A stretch of 64,000 bases of DNA from Burkholderia diffusa (lineage in GTDB: Bacteria > Pseudomonadota > Gammaproteobacteria > Burkholderiales > Burkholderiaceae), in the NCBI RefSeq assembly GCF_001718315.1, contig NZ_CP013362.1:496001-560000 (forward strand), given 5' to 3'. Made by a program: the position numbers and the translations under genes. The notes below the pieces were generated by a model, which made no database searches, was not told where the DNA came from, and saw only the letters and a list, made by a program, of their open reading frames with translations. Below, one piece after another: positions 1 to 9,293 of this stretch; the first letter of the stretch is position 1, and every line of letters begins with the position of its first letter.

Positions 1-218
1 GTGTACCGGTTGTCACGCCAGTGGCATCGCCGGGTAGCTATGTTCGGAAGAGATAACCGCTGAAAGCATCTAAGCGGGAAACTCGCCTTAAGATGAGATA
101 TCCCTGGGGACTAGATCCCCTTGAAGGGTCGTTCGAGACCAGGACGTTGATAGGTCGGGTGTGTAAGCGCAGTAATGCGTTCAGCTAACCGATACTAATT
201 GCCCGTAAGGCTTGATCC
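1..218 (+). rRNA. rrl: 23S ribosomal RNA, 3' end (partial)
   Basis: This is the last part of a 23S rRNA gene whose 5' portion lies outside the window. The conserved domain VI sequence is recognisable, including the stretch around 45-90 and the closing segment around 180-210. The end is placed at about 218, after CTTGATCC, which in beta-proteobacteria pairs with the 5' GGTCAAG of 23S. The exact mature end is uncertain by a few bases. It is transcribed with the downstream 5S gene. Confidence 0.95.
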
Positions 219-373
219 TATAACAAGTCTGCCTTGTAGATCGGCGCCGTGCGACAGCACCGGCCGCCAGATCCAGAGCGACAAGTTGGATTCTCGTGTG
301 TGATACACACAACTCAAAATTACTGCTTCTTCCAAGATTGGTTCTGTTGGCCACGCCAGCAGGACAACCCTCT
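219..373 (+). other. 23S-5S internal transcribed spacer
   Basis: Spacer of about 155 bases between 23S and 5S. It contains a perfect hairpin GTGTGT-GAT-ACACAC at 296-310. No tRNA cloverleaf is visible. Its role is presumably rRNA processing, which is an inference from position. Confidence 0.7.
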
Positions 374-490
374 TTGCCTGATGACCATAGCGAGTCGGTC
401 CCACCCCTTCCCATCCCGAACAGGACCGTGAAACGACTCTACGCCGATGATAGTGCGGATTCCCGTGTGAAAGTAGGTAATCGTCAGGCT
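374..490 (+). rRNA. rrf: 5S ribosomal RNA
   Basis: About 115 bases with the typical 5S layout. The terminal stem is formed by TGCCTGA near 375 and TCAGGC near 483-489. The conserved loop segment CCATCCCGAAC lies near 411-421. It follows the 23S gene and precedes a strong intrinsic terminator, as expected for the last gene of an rrn operon. The ends are accurate to a few bases. Confidence 0.93.
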
Positions 491-502
491 CCCTAAGCCA
501 GA

Positions 503-531
503 AACCCCCGCCCAAACAGGCGGGGGTTTTT
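503..531 (+). terminator. rRNA operon intrinsic terminator
   Basis: GC-rich stem CCCCCGCC (505-512) pairs with GGCGGGGG (519-526) over a 6-base loop and is followed by a run of Ts. It sits 14 bases after the 5S gene and ends the rrn operon. Confidence 0.9.
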
Positions 532-850
532 GCATTTGGGCGGCGGAAGGCGCGCGTGCAGGCAGTCGAACCTGTCCGTTCGTTGCTCGAGCACCGTAAC
601 TCGGTCCCCCCTTTCCATCATCCCGAACCTATCTCCAGATTATTCGCTGCAATCTCCGAGCGCGGAGACGACTTGGGCCGCCTCGGCGACGGATCGTCGC
701 ATCGGCAATTCGGGACGGATTCGGCGTCAATATTTTTCATCTTCCATTCCTGTTTTTCGCCGAATAGGCGGGAAATTCGTTTGAAATGACGCGTTACTCG
801 GCCCATCCACGTAAAATTTGCGAATCTCCACCCCAGTCGCATCCAGAACG
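532..850. other. Intergenic region without a gene
   Basis: About 320 bases between the rrn terminator and the oxidoreductase gene. Short open frames here have no recognisable product. An imperfect inverted repeat, TTTTCGCC-GAATA-GGCGGGAA, lies at about 754-774, roughly 75 bases before the next start codon, and could be an operator. I see no convincing -35/-10 pair. Confidence 0.5.
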
Positions 851-2926
851 ATGAACGCCGTCACTCAGATAGCTCGGGCTGTTTGCCCGCACGATTGTCC
901 GGATACATGCGCGATGCGCGTGACTGTCGAAAACGGCCGAGCCATCAAGGTTACGGGCGATCCGGACCATCCGCCTACGCAGGGCGTGTTGTGTACGAAA
1001 GTCAGCCGGTATGCCGAGCGCGTTCATCATCCTGACAGGCTCACCGTGCCCCTCAAGCGCATCGGCGCAAAGGGGGAAGGGCGCTTCGAGCCGATCAACT
1101 GGAGCGACGCACTTGATGAGATCGGTCGTCGTCTCGGGGAAATCGCAGCGCGCGCGCCTGAGGCGATCGTGCCGTACAGCTACGCGGGAACGATGGGACT
1201 CGTGCAGGGCGAAGGCATTGCGCAGCGGTTCTTCCATAAACTCGGTGCGTCCAGGCTTGAGCGAACCATCTGCGCCGCGGCCGGTGCGGCAGGGCTGCGC
1301 TATACGTATGGCGGTAGCGTCGGCATGCATCTGGAGCATTTCGAAGAGAGCGAGCTGATCCTGATCTGGGGCGCCAATCCGATCGCGTCCAGCCTGCATT
1401 TCTGGACCCGAGCGCAGGAAGCCAAGCGTCGAGGCGCCCGTCTGGTCGCAATCGATCCCTACCGCTCGCTGACGGCGGAAAAGTGCCATCAGCACATCGC
1501 GTTGAAACCGGGTACCGACGGCGCGTTCGCGCTCGGCATGATGCATGTGCTGATTACCGAAGATCTGCTCGATCACGACTATATCGCGCGTCATACGCTC
1601 GGCTTCGATGCACTCAAGGCGCGAGCCCAGTCCTATCCACCGGAGCGTGTCGCGCAAATCTGCGGCGTCGAAGTGTCGGAGCTGATCGAACTCGCACGCC
1701 ATTACGGCGCGACCCGCAAGGCATCGATTCGCCTCAATTACGGTATGCAGCGCGTGCGCGGCGGCGGCAATGCCGTGCGCGCGATTGCGAGCCTGCCTGC
1801 GCTGACAGGCGCGTGGCGAGACCGGGCTGGCGGGCTGCTGCTCTCGTCGTCGGAATCCGCACCGGTCAATCAGTCCGCGTTGCTGCGCCCGGATCTGATG
1901 CCCGGCTGGCCTAACAAACTACCGCGCATCATCAACATGAATGCGATTGGCGATGCGCTGCTGCATCCAGGCGACGCAACCTTCGGGCCGAAGGTCGAAG
2001 CGGTGATCGTCTACAACTCGAATCCGGTAGCGGTCGCGCCCGACTCGTCGAAAGTCGCCGCCGGGTTCGCGCGCGAAGATCTGTTCACGGTCGTTCTCGA
2101 GCACTTCAAGACAGATACGGCCGATTTCGCCGACATTGTGCTGCCGGCCACGACGCAACTCGAGCATCTCGACGTCCACAAGTCGTACGGCCACACCTAT
2201 GTGATGGCGAATCTCCCGGCGATTCCGCCAGTCCGCGACGCACGGCCGAACACGGAAATCTTTCGCGGCATCGCTCGCAGCATGGGGCTGGACGAGCCCG
2301 CGCTTTATCACAGCGACGAGGAGGTCGCGCAGGTGGCGCTCCGTTGGGACGATCCGGCGCTCGACAGCGATTGGGAGACGTTGAAGCGTGCCGGGTGGCT
2401 GAAGCTCAAGGTGGCGGACGCGCCGTTCGCGAATGGCGGCTTCCGCACACCGTCCGGCAAATGTGAGTTCTACAGTGCGCGGCTCGAGCAGATGGGCATG
2501 GACCCGGTGCCCGATTACCTGCCGCCGTTCGAATCGGCGGAGGCCGCGCCTGAACTCGCCGCTCGCTATCCGCTGGCGATGATTTCCCCGCCGGCCCGTC
2601 ATTTCCTCAACAGCACGTTCGTGAACGTTGACAGCCTGCGCAGTACGGAAGGCCAGCCGCACCTCGACATACACCCGACCGACGCCGACGCGCGCGGCAT
2701 TGGGGAGGGCGACATCGTGCGCATCTTCAACGACCGTGGATCGATGCAGGCGGTCGCGAGAGTGACCGATCGCGCGCGGGTGGGGCTCGTCGTCGGACTG
2801 TCGATATGGTGGAAGAAATTGTCGGCGGATGGGCGTAACGCAAACGAGGTGACGAGTCAGGCGCTGACCGATCTCGGTAATTCGGCGACTTTTTACGATT
2901 GTCTCGTGGAAGTTGAGCGAATTTGA
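851..2926 (+). CDS. Molybdopterin oxidoreductase family protein (formate dehydrogenase/DMSO reductase type)
   Basis: 691-residue cytoplasmic molybdopterin-dependent oxidoreductase. The N-terminus has the 4Fe-4S motif C12-x3-C16-x3-C20-x27-C48 (CPHDCPDTC and later VLCTK). The molybdopterin-binding core follows, with a WGANPIASS segment near residue 174. The C-terminal part, from about residue 575, fits the molydopterin dinucleotide-binding domain (NDRGSMQAVARVTDRA). The ATG at 851 is chosen because translation of the Fe-S motif starts just after it; a TTG at 818 is in frame but lacks support. There is no Tat signal. The substrate cannot be told from sequence. It is followed by the acyl-CoA ligase after 136 bases, without clear co-regulation. 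Confidence 0.88.
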   Translation: MNAVTQIARAVCPHDCPDTCAMRVTVENGRAIKVTGDPDHPPTQGVLCTKVSRYAERVHHPDRLTVPLKRIGAKGEGRFEPINWSDALDEIGRRLGEIAARAPEAIVPYSYAGTMGLVQGEGIAQRFFHKLGASRLERTICAAAGAAGLRYTYGGSVGMHLEHFEESELILIWGANPIASSLHFWTRAQEAKRRGARLVAIDPYRSLTAEKCHQHIALKPGTDGAFALGMMHVLITEDLLDHDYIARHTLGFDALKARAQSYPPERVAQICGVEVSELIELARHYGATRKASIRLNYGMQRVRGGGNAVRAIASLPALTGAWRDRAGGLLLSSSESAPVNQSALLRPDLMPGWPNKLPRIINMNAIGDALLHPGDATFGPKVEAVIVYNSNPVAVAPDSSKVAAGFAREDLFTVVLEHFKTDTADFADIVLPATTQLEHLDVHKSYGHTYVMANLPAIPPVRDARPNTEIFRGIARSMGLDEPALYHSDEEVAQVALRWDDPALDSDWETLKRAGWLKLKVADAPFANGGFRTPSGKCEFYSARLEQMGMDPVPDYLPPFESAEAAPELAARYPLAMISPPARHFLNSTFVNVDSLRSTEGQPHLDIHPTDADARGIGEGDIVRIFNDRGSMQAVARVTDRARVGLVVGLSIWWKKLSADGRNANEVTSQALTDLGNSATFYDCLVEVERI

Positions 2927-3062
2927 CCGAACTTCGAAGTATCATCAGATGATTTGATTCGAAAGTTCGAAGTGGGCATCTAACCCGGTTGTCTCGGGAT
3001 GGACGAGCCGCTACGATGCGTTTTAGCACGACCATTCGAAAATCAGTGAGGAGACGCGCAGT

Positions 3063-4736
3063 ATGAACAAAATTTGGCTGAAATCGTACCCACCCGGCGT
3101 TCCAGCCGAAATTGACGCGTCCCCGTATCCTTCGATTCCGGATCTCCTCGACGAAAGCTTCAAGCAGTACCGCGACCGCAACGCGTTCGTCTGCATGGGC
3201 AAGAGCATCACGTACGGCGAACTCGATGCGCTGTCGCGCCAGTTCGGCGCGTGGCTGCAGTCGCGCGGCCTGAAGCGCGGCGCGCGCGTCGCGCTCATGA
3301 TGCCGAACGTGCTGCAGTACCCGGTGGCGATCGTCGCGGTGCTCCGCGCGGGCTTCACCGTCGTCAACGTCAACCCGCTCTATACGCCGCGCGAGCTCGA
3401 ACATCAGCTGAAGGACAGCGGGGCGGAGGCGATCGTCATCCTCGAGAATTTCGCGTCGACGCTGCAGGCCGTCATCGCCAATACTGCGGTCAAGCATGTC
3501 GTGGTCGCGTCGATGGGCGATCTGCTGGGCATCAAGGGCTGGCTCGTCAATTATGTCGTGCGCAACGTGAAGAAGATGGTGCCGGCGTGGCAGCTTCCGT
3601 CGTTCACGCGCTTCAAGGCCGCGCTGTCGGAAGGCGCGCGGCAGACCTTCAAGCCGCAGCAGCTCGGCCCCGACGACGTCGCGTTCCTCCAGTACACGGG
3701 CGGTACGACGGGTGTCGCGAAGGGCGCGACGCTGCTGCACCGGAACATTGTGTCAAACGTGTTGCAGGCCGGCGCATGGCACCATCCCGCGCACGAGAAG
3801 TACCCTGAGGTGAAACAGTTCGTGACGGTCGTCGCGCTGCCGCTCTATCACGTGTTCGCGTTGACGGTGTGCGGTTTCCTGACGATGCGCACGGGCGGCA
3901 TGGGCATCCTGATCCCGAATCCGCGCGACATCGGCGGCATGATCAAGGAGTTGAAGGGTTATCAGATCTCGACGATTCCGGCCGTCAACACGCTGTACAA
4001 CGCACTGCTGAACCATCCTGACTTCAACCAGCTCGACCTGTCGAAGCTCGTGATCGCCAACGGCGGCGGCATGGCGATCCAGGAAGGCGTCGCGAAACGC
4101 TGGTACGAGAAGACCCATACGGCGATCGTCGAGGGTTACGGTCTGTCGGAGACCTCGCCGGTCGCGACCTGCAATCCGGTGACCGCGACCGAATACAGCG
4201 GGACGATCGGCCTGCCGCTGCCGTCGACCGAAGTGGCCATCCGTGATGACGCCGGCAACGACGTCGCGCTCGGCGAGCCGGGCGAGATCTGCATCCGCGG
4301 GCCGCAGGTCATGGCCGGCTACTGGAATCGTCCGGAGGAAACCGCGAAGGTCATGTTCCCGGACGGTTTCTTCAAGACCGGCGACGTTGGCGTGATGGAC
4401 GCGCGCGGGTATGTGAAGATCGTCGACCGGAAGAAGGACATGATCCTGGTATCCGGTTTCAACGTGTATCCGAACGAGGTCGAGGACGTGGTGGCATCCC
4501 ACCCGGGCGTGTTCGAAGTGGCGGCGGTCGGCGTGCCGGACGAGCACTCGGGCGAAGCCGTGAAGCTGTTCGTCGTGAAGAAGGATCCGGCGCTCACCGA
4601 CAAGGACATCCTCGCGTACTGCAAGGAGCGTCTCACTGGTTACAAACGGCCGAAACTCGTCGAGTTCCGCACGGAGCTGCCGAAGACGAACGTAGGCAAG
4701 ATCCTGCGGCGCGAATTGCGCGACGGACGCGCGTAA
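3063..4736 (+). CDS. fadD: Long-chain fatty acid-CoA ligase
   Basis: 557-residue acyl-CoA synthetase of the adenylate-forming family. It activates fatty acids with ATP to acyl-AMP and then transfers the acyl group to CoA, the entry step of beta-oxidation. The AMP-binding P-loop motif YTGGTTGVAKGA is at residues 211-222, a second core motif GYGLSET is at about 358-364, and KILRRELRDGRA at the C-terminus carries the adenylation lysine. The length matches FadD (about 560). The ATG follows a GAGGAGA-like ribosome site. A terminator lies 20 bases downstream, so this is probably a single-gene unit or the end of one. Exact chain-length preference cannot be read from sequence. Confidence 0.92.
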   Translation: MNKIWLKSYPPGVPAEIDASPYPSIPDLLDESFKQYRDRNAFVCMGKSITYGELDALSRQFGAWLQSRGLKRGARVALMMPNVLQYPVAIVAVLRAGFTVVNVNPLYTPRELEHQLKDSGAEAIVILENFASTLQAVIANTAVKHVVVASMGDLLGIKGWLVNYVVRNVKKMVPAWQLPSFTRFKAALSEGARQTFKPQQLGPDDVAFLQYTGGTTGVAKGATLLHRNIVSNVLQAGAWHHPAHEKYPEVKQFVTVVALPLYHVFALTVCGFLTMRTGGMGILIPNPRDIGGMIKELKGYQISTIPAVNTLYNALLNHPDFNQLDLSKLVIANGGGMAIQEGVAKRWYEKTHTAIVEGYGLSETSPVATCNPVTATEYSGTIGLPLPSTEVAIRDDAGNDVALGEPGEICIRGPQVMAGYWNRPEETAKVMFPDGFFKTGDVGVMDARGYVKIVDRKKDMILVSGFNVYPNEVEDVVASHPGVFEVAAVGVPDEHSGEAVKLFVVKKDPALTDKDILAYCKERLTGYKRPKLVEFRTELPKTNVGKILRRELRDGRA

Positions 4737-4755
4737 CACTGAAGCCAAACCAACC

Positions 4756-4779
4756 AGCCCGGCCTGTGCCGGGCTTTTT
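4756..4779 (+). terminator. Intrinsic terminator of fadD
   Basis: Stem AGCCCGGC (4756-4763) and GCCGGGCT (4768-4775) with a CTGT loop, followed by Ts. It lies 20 bases after the fadD stop. Confidence 0.9.
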
Positions 4780-5060
4780 CATTCATGGTGCTGCATCAAG
4801 GTTGCCGCGCCGTCGTGGTTCGACGGTCGCAAGAACGGCACGCGTTCCACCGGGATGCGCCCTGGCTGACGGAGCAGCTCGATCGGCCCGCCGACGGCTG
4901 CCGCAACCCGCGACTCACATGGTGCGGTACCTCGGTGCATGCCGCATACCGGCAGTGGCAGCATTCACGTCGATGGCACGCCGCGCAAGGTTCACTGCCG
5001 CGAACGGGCTGTCCGGCGATTGTCCCGCTCCACTACCCACCGCTCCGCAGCCGCAAATAG
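4780..5060. other. Intergenic region between convergent fadD and porin genes
   Basis: About 280 bases flanked by two intrinsic terminators facing each other. Overlapping open frames are present (up to 115 codons) but show no conserved motif, no good ribosome site and no match to a family I know. I see nothing else here. Confidence 0.5.
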
Positions 5061-5084
5061 AAAAAGGCGCCCGAAGGCGCCTTC
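5061..5084 (-). terminator. Intrinsic terminator of the porin gene
   Basis: On the minus strand, stem AGGCGCC and GGCGCCT around a TTCG tetraloop, followed by TTTTTC. It lies 30 bases after the porin stop codon. Confidence 0.9.
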
Positions 5085-5113
5085 AATATGCTGCGGCTTG
5101 TCAGGCAAGCTGA

Positions 5114-6271
5114 TTAGAACTTGTGACGGATGCCGACGCGCGCTGCAACCTGGTTGCTGGTGCTCGACGGGTCGAGGCCGTTGATCGACGCATGTGCCTG
5201 AACGACGTTGCCTGCCGAGTCGAGCGTGTTGCCCGATGCATGCTGGTACACGCCGATCACGTAGACGTCCGTGCGCTTCGACAGGAAGTAGTCGACGCCC
5301 AGCGAGCCCTGGTGATACTTGGCCGCCGAGTTGCCGTCGATCTTGCTGCCTTGCGTGTAGTCATACGCCGCGCCGACGATCAGCGCCGGGGTCAGCTGAT
5401 ACTTGAAGTTGATTTCGCCGTTGTTGAACGTCGCGGTCTGGTTCACGAACGGACCGACCGAGAAGCCCTTGAACTTCGTGTTCGAGTACGTCGCACCGAT
5501 CGTTGCTGCGCCGAACGTGTACGCACCGCCTGCACCGATGACCTGGTACGTGTTCGCGCTGTTCGCATACGCGCCGTAGACCGGCGACGACACGGCAGTC
5601 GCCGCAGCCGACGCGCCGGTATTGAACATGCCGCCGAAGTTCGCCGGCGTGCGTGCGTTCAAGTAGCCGACACCCAACACCAGCGGACCGTTGTTGTAAC
5701 CGGCGCCGAGCGACCAGACCTGGTTCTTCGAGAACTGGCCGGCTTGACCGCCGAAGCTGTACAGGCCGCCGAACGAGAAGCCGCCGTAGGTCGGGCTCGT
5801 GTACTTGACCGCGTTGTTCACGCGGTATGCGTTGTTGAAGTTGTCGAGGTCGCCCGGGTGAGCCGCGATGTAGCCGCCCCACTGGTCGCCTGCCTCGAGC
5901 GGGCCGACGAAGTCGACGACGGAGTCGTATTGGCGACCCAGCGTGACCGTACCGTACTGGCTCGACAGGCCGACGTAAGCCTGGCGGCCAAACATCAGGC
6001 CGCCCTGGCCCAGCTTGCCGGAGTTCACGTCGAAACCGTTCTCGAGCACGAAGATCGCCTTCAGGCCGCTGCCCAGATCTTCGGTGCCGCGCAGGCCGAA
6101 GCGGCTACCTTGCATCACGCCGCTTGCCAGGCCGTACAGGTGGCCGCCCTTGGCGTTGTTGTTGAAGATGAGGCCTTCATCGATGATGCCGTAAAGCGTC
6201 ACGCTGCTTTGCGCATGAGCTGCGCCAGCGAACGCGCCCAGCGCGACGAGCGCGAGAAGCGACTTTTTCAT
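5114..6271 (-). CDS. Outer-membrane porin, Gram-negative porin family (OpcP/OmpC-like)
   Basis: 385-residue precursor of a trimeric beta-barrel porin for passive diffusion of small solutes. The first 20 residues form a classical signal peptide (MKKSLLALVALG, cleavage after AAHA). The mature protein begins QSSVTLYGIIDEGL, the hallmark of Burkholderia and Neisseria porins. The rest is alternating strands with aromatic girdles, and the last strand ends in RVGIRHKF with the C-terminal Phe needed for BAM recognition. The start at 6271 is preceded by GGAG. A possible weak promoter (TTGATG, 16 bases, CATAAC) lies upstream on the minus strand. Pore selectivity cannot be predicted. Confidence 0.93.
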   Translation of the reverse strand: MKKSLLALVALGAFAGAAHAQSSVTLYGIIDEGLIFNNNAKGGHLYGLASGVMQGSRFGLRGTEDLGSGLKAIFVLENGFDVNSGKLGQGGLMFGRQAYVGLSSQYGTVTLGRQYDSVVDFVGPLEAGDQWGGYIAAHPGDLDNFNNAYRVNNAVKYTSPTYGGFSFGGLYSFGGQAGQFSKNQVWSLGAGYNNGPLVLGVGYLNARTPANFGGMFNTGASAAATAVSSPVYGAYANSANTYQVIGAGGAYTFGAATIGATYSNTKFKGFSVGPFVNQTATFNNGEINFKYQLTPALIVGAAYDYTQGSKIDGNSAAKYHQGSLGVDYFLSKRTDVYVIGVYQHASGNTLDSAGNVVQAHASINGLDPSSTSNQVAARVGIRHKF

Positions 6272-6548
6272 TAACGGATCTCCAAGAATCACTGAATTTT
6301 TTTGGCGGGGCGGATAGTTATGTTGTGTTGACGCGCCCCATCAACTTCGCAAGAAGTCGCACGTAATGTAGCAAAGCCGTTTTTTCCGACAAAGCGAAAT
6401 GCCGTGGCGCAAGGTTGCCATGTTTCCTTTATGCAACAATGGTTAAAATCACGGGTTAACCGCAATTTCCGCTGAATAATCAAGTCGGTTACGCAGTGGA
6501 GCACGTGCCCTTGCCGCCCGCGGCAGCACACGCAGCCAGGAGAACAGG

Positions 6549-7175
6549 ATGGTGTTGGATGAACTGATCAGCGAATTCGATCGCGGCCTGCGATCGCTGA
6601 CCGGCATTAGCCGGATGAGCCGGCCGGTGCCCGCGCCGGCGGAGCCACCGGCCGGCGAACTGACGCCCGCCGAGCGCACGCATGCCGCCGGACTGATGCG
6701 CGTGAACCACGTCGGCGAGGTGTGCGCGCAGGCGCTTTATCAGGCGCAGAAGCTGACCGCGCGCTCGTCGTCGTCGAAGGCGATGTTCGAGGAGGCTGCG
6801 CGCGAGGAGGAGGATCATCTCGCGTGGACTGCGCATCGGCTGAAGGAACTCGATTCGCGCCCGAGTCTGCTCAACCCGCTGTGGTACGCTGGCGCGCTTG
6901 CGATCGGCGTCGTCGCCGGCACGCTGGGCGACAAGGTCAGCCTCGGCTTCATGGCGGAGACGGAGCGCCAGGTCGAGAGTCATCTCGATGGGCACCTGTC
7001 CGAGCTGCCGGCGACCGATACGGCGTCACGTGCGATCGTCGAGCAGATGCGCGTCGACGAGGTGAAGCACGGCAAGGCCGCGACCGATGCCGGCGGAATC
7101 GAGCTGCCGCTGCCCGCACGGATGCTGATGCGCGCCGCATCGAAAGTCATGACGAGCACTGCGTACTATCTCTGA
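6549..7175 (+). CDS. coq7: 2-polyprenyl-3-methyl-6-methoxy-1,4-benzoquinone hydroxylase
   Basis: 208-residue di-iron monooxygenase of the ferritin-like superfamily that carries out a late ring hydroxylation in ubiquinone biosynthesis. Visible di-iron ligand segments are [26 protein letters not shown] and VDEVKHG, which match the E/ExxH pattern of Coq7. A hydrophobic stretch, [17 protein letters not shown], around residues 116-132 is the membrane-binding element of this family. The start follows AGGAGAACAGG. It lies alone upstream of the mraZ promoter, divergent from the porin gene. Confidence 0.94.
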   Translation: MVLDELISEFDRGLRSLTGISRMSRPVPAPAEPPAGELTPAERTHAAGLMRVNHVGEVCAQALYQAQKLTARSSSSKAMFEEAAREEEDHLAWTAHRLKELDSRPSLLNPLWYAGALAIGVVAGTLGDKVSLGFMAETERQVESHLDGHLSELPATDTASRAIVEQMRVDEVKHGKAATDAGGIELPLPARMLMRAASKVMTSTAYYL

Positions 7176-7425
7176 CATTCGGGCCGGGGCGGCGCGCGAC
7201 GCCGTCCCGGTCCGCCGTCCACGATACCGCCCGTTTTTTCCGCGTTTTCCCGCCCCCGAAGCCCCTTCCGCACGCCAGTCTGGCCCGTCTTTCTCACGTA
7301 TCACCTTCACAAGTTGCACTAGCTCATTCATTTATAACGGTTTTTGGTATGAGGGGTCGCATGAGCATGCGCGCGTAAGTCCTTGTTCTAACTAACAAAA
7401 TTCGTCAAAAATCCGGGCCGCTCCC
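7176..7425. other. Intergenic region before the mraZ promoter
   Basis: About 250 bases after coq7. An imperfect GC-rich inverted repeat lies at about 7184-7215 just after the coq7 stop, but without an adjacent T-run; a T-run occurs 15-20 bases later, so it could be a weak terminator. No gene is recognisable. Confidence 0.5.
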
Positions 7426-7454
7426 TTGACCGTGCCAAACCCTTCCACTAAAGT
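7426..7454 (+). promoter_or_regulatory. Predicted mraZ/dcw sigma70 promoter
   Basis: TTGACC at 7426-7431, a 17-base spacer and TAAAGT at 7449-7454. This matches 5/6 and 4/6 of the sigma70 consensus at optimal spacing. The predicted transcription start is near 7461, inside the MraZ box array, and about 100 bases before the mraZ start. Confidence 0.6.
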
Positions 7455-7499
7455 GGGAGACAGTGTGAGAAAGTGTATTTTTGTGTGATTTGGCGGGCT
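7453..7499 (+). promoter_or_regulatory. MraZ operator: 10-bp-phased direct repeats
   Basis: Four related units start at exact 10-base steps: GTGGGAG at 7453, GTGTGAG at 7463, GTGTATT at 7473 and GTGTGAT at 7483, with GCGGGCT at 7493 as a possible fifth. In E. coli MraZ is known to bind TGGGN repeats separated by 5 bases next to its own promoter. The array here begins at the -10 box and covers the start site, so autorepression of the dcw cluster is the natural reading. Confidence 0.8.
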
Positions 7500-7561
7500 A
7501 TTCCGGCTAAATTCTTGAGCATTGAGCGGGTGCTTCGGTGCCCTGAACGGGAGAGCGGAAA

Positions 7562-7990
7562 GTGTTCCAAGGGGCGTCGGCGCTGACGCTCGATGCGAAA
7601 GGGCGGATGTCGGTGCCGGCTCGCTATCGCGAAGCGCTGCAAGGACAGGCAGAAGGACGGGTGACTGTGACCAAGCACCCGGACGGCTGCCTGTTGCTGT
7701 TTCCGCGCCCCGAATGGGAAGTGTTCCGCGCCAAGATCGCCGCGCTGCCGATGGACGCTCATTGGTGGCGGCGAATTTTTCTCGGCAATGCGATGGACGT
7801 CGATCTCGACAGCGCAGGCCGGATTCTCGTATCGCCCGAGCTGCGGATGGCGGCCGGACTGGAAAAGGAAGTCATGTTGTTGGGAATGGGTAGTCACTTC
7901 GAGCTGTGGGATTCGCAGACCTACATCGCGAAGGAGCAGGCAGCGATGGCGCAGGGCATGCCCGACGCGCTGAAGAACTTCACGTTCTGA
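7562..7990 (+). CDS. mraZ: Transcriptional regulator MraZ
   Basis: 142-residue DNA-binding protein that opens the dcw cluster and, in E. coli, represses it by binding repeats near its promoter. Two AbrB-like MraZ half-domains are visible, each with the conserved DxxxR motif: DAKGRMSVP near residue 12 and DSAGRILVS near residue 83. The start is GTG at 7562, giving the canonical N-terminus [15 protein letters not shown], with a GGGAGAG ribosome site upstream. A cognate repeat array lies about 65-110 bases upstream. The rsmH start is 23 bases after its stop. Confidence 0.96.
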   Translation: MFQGASALTLDAKGRMSVPARYREALQGQAEGRVTVTKHPDGCLLLFPRPEWEVFRAKIAALPMDAHWWRRIFLGNAMDVDLDSAGRILVSPELRMAAGLEKEVMLLGMGSHFELWDSQTYIAKEQAAMAQGMPDALKNFTF

Positions 7991-8013
7991 TTGCGGTGAC
8001 GGAGACGCCCGCG

Positions 8014-8955
8014 ATGGGAAACGAATTGCAGCATCGGACCGTACTGTTGGACGAAGCGGTCGATTCGCTCGTGACGCGGCCGGACGGCATTTATGTCGAC
8101 GGCACGTTCGGGCGCGGCGGTCATAGTCGCGCAGTGCTCGCGCGGCTGGCGCCGGCCGGCCGGCTGTTCGCGTTCGACAAGGATCCGAGAGCGATCGAGA
8201 CGGCGCAGCGCATCGAGGATGCGCGCTTCTCGATCGTGCATGACAGCTTTGCATCGATGCGCGACGCGCTTGCGGCGCGCGGTGTCGAGAAGGTGTCGGG
8301 TGTATTGCTGGACCTGGGCGTGTCCTCGCCGCAGGTGGACGATCCGGCGCGCGGCTTCAGTTTTCGCGCCGATGGCCCGCTGGACATGCGTATGGATCCG
8401 ACGCGCGGTGAGTCGGCGGCTGAGTGGCTCGCACGGGCTTCGGTGCAGGAATTGACGGAGGTGATACGGGATTATGGGGAAGAACGGTTTGCTTTTCAGA
8501 TTGCAAAGGCGCTTGTTGCTCGCCGGGCAGAGTCCGACCGTCTTGGGCCTCTCGACACCACGGGCGAGCTTGCCCAAATCGTGGGTAACGTCGTCAAAAC
8601 CCGTGAGAAGGGCAAGGATCCGGCAACCCGCACCTTTCAGGCTATACGGATTCACGTCAATCAAGAGCTTGCGGACCTGCAAGTCGTACTAGACGCGGCA
8701 TTGTCGTTGCTGGAGCAAGGGGGGCGGCTGGTGGTCATCAGCTTTCATTCACTCGAGGACCGGATCGTCAAGCGATTCATGCAGGCGCACGCGAGTGCGC
8801 CTGCGGTCGATCGTCGCCTGCCGATCCGTGCCGTCGACCTCCCGAGCCCGCCGCTCAAGATCATCAGCCGTCAGTTCCCGAGCGACGCGGAAGTCGCCGC
8901 GAACCCGCGCGCCCGGTCGGCCGTGATGCGCATCGCGGAGCGCGTCACGCCATGA
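8014..8955 (+). CDS. rsmH: 16S rRNA (cytosine(1402)-N(4))-methyltransferase
   Basis: 313-residue SAM-dependent methyltransferase (formerly MraW) that N4-methylates C1402 of 16S rRNA in the decoding centre. The SAM-binding motif [17 protein letters not shown], starts near residue 29. Further family blocks are [20 protein letters not shown] and the C-terminal [12 protein letters not shown]. The start at 8014 follows GGAGACG and gives [16 protein letters not shown], the usual family start. Its stop overlaps the ftsL start by 4 bases (ATGA), indicating translational coupling. Confidence 0.96.
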   Translation: MGNELQHRTVLLDEAVDSLVTRPDGIYVDGTFGRGGHSRAVLARLAPAGRLFAFDKDPRAIETAQRIEDARFSIVHDSFASMRDALAARGVEKVSGVLLDLGVSSPQVDDPARGFSFRADGPLDMRMDPTRGESAAEWLARASVQELTEVIRDYGEERFAFQIAKALVARRAESDRLGPLDTTGELAQIVGNVVKTREKGKDPATRTFQAIRIHVNQELADLQVVLDAALSLLEQGGRLVVISFHSLEDRIVKRFMQAHASAPAVDRRLPIRAVDLPSPPLKIISRQFPSDAEVAANPRARSAVMRIAERVTP

Positions 8956-9293
8956 GCCGCTTCAACATCTTCCTGCTGATCATCGTGATGGGCTGCGCAC
9001 TGTCGGTCGTCAACTCGACGAACCAGCAGCGCCAGATCTTCATCCAGCTGCAGCGCGCGCAGTCGCAGGAGCGTCAGCTCCAGCAGGACTACGCGCAGCT
9101 TCAATATCAGCAGAGCGCGCTGTCGAAGACGTCGCGCATCGAACAGCTTGCGAACGATTCGCTGAAGATGCAGCCGATCACGACCGGCCGCACCCAGTAC
9201 CTGACGCTGCCGCCGGGCGCCGCGAAGGCGATCGACGCGCCGATTCCCGCGTCGGCCGATTCGGCCACCAAGGGCCGCGGAGGCGCGCGATGA
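8952..9293 (+). CDS. ftsL: Cell division protein FtsL
   Basis: 113-residue bitopic inner-membrane protein of the divisome. It forms the FtsQLB complex that activates FtsW/FtsI. There is a short cytoplasmic N-terminus, a transmembrane segment [17 protein letters not shown] at residues 4-20, then a Gln-rich periplasmic coiled coil to about residue 70 (rich in QLQ repeats) and a Pro/Ala-rich tail. Size and position between rsmH and ftsI fix the identity despite the low sequence conservation of the family. It overlaps both neighbours by 4 bases. Confidence 0.93.
   Translation: MSRFNIFLLIIVMGCALSVVNSTNQQRQIFIQLQRAQSQERQLQQDYAQLQYQQSALSKTSRIEQLANDSLKMQPITTGRTQYLTLPPGAAKAIDAPIPASADSATKGRGGAR

Noticed and set aside
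219..373. tRNA gene in the 23S-5S spacer
   Set aside because: No cloverleaf or T-loop consensus could be found.
4766..5113. 115-codon open frames between fadD and the porin gene
   Set aside because: They cross the fadD terminator, lack a ribosome site and show no recognisable motif.
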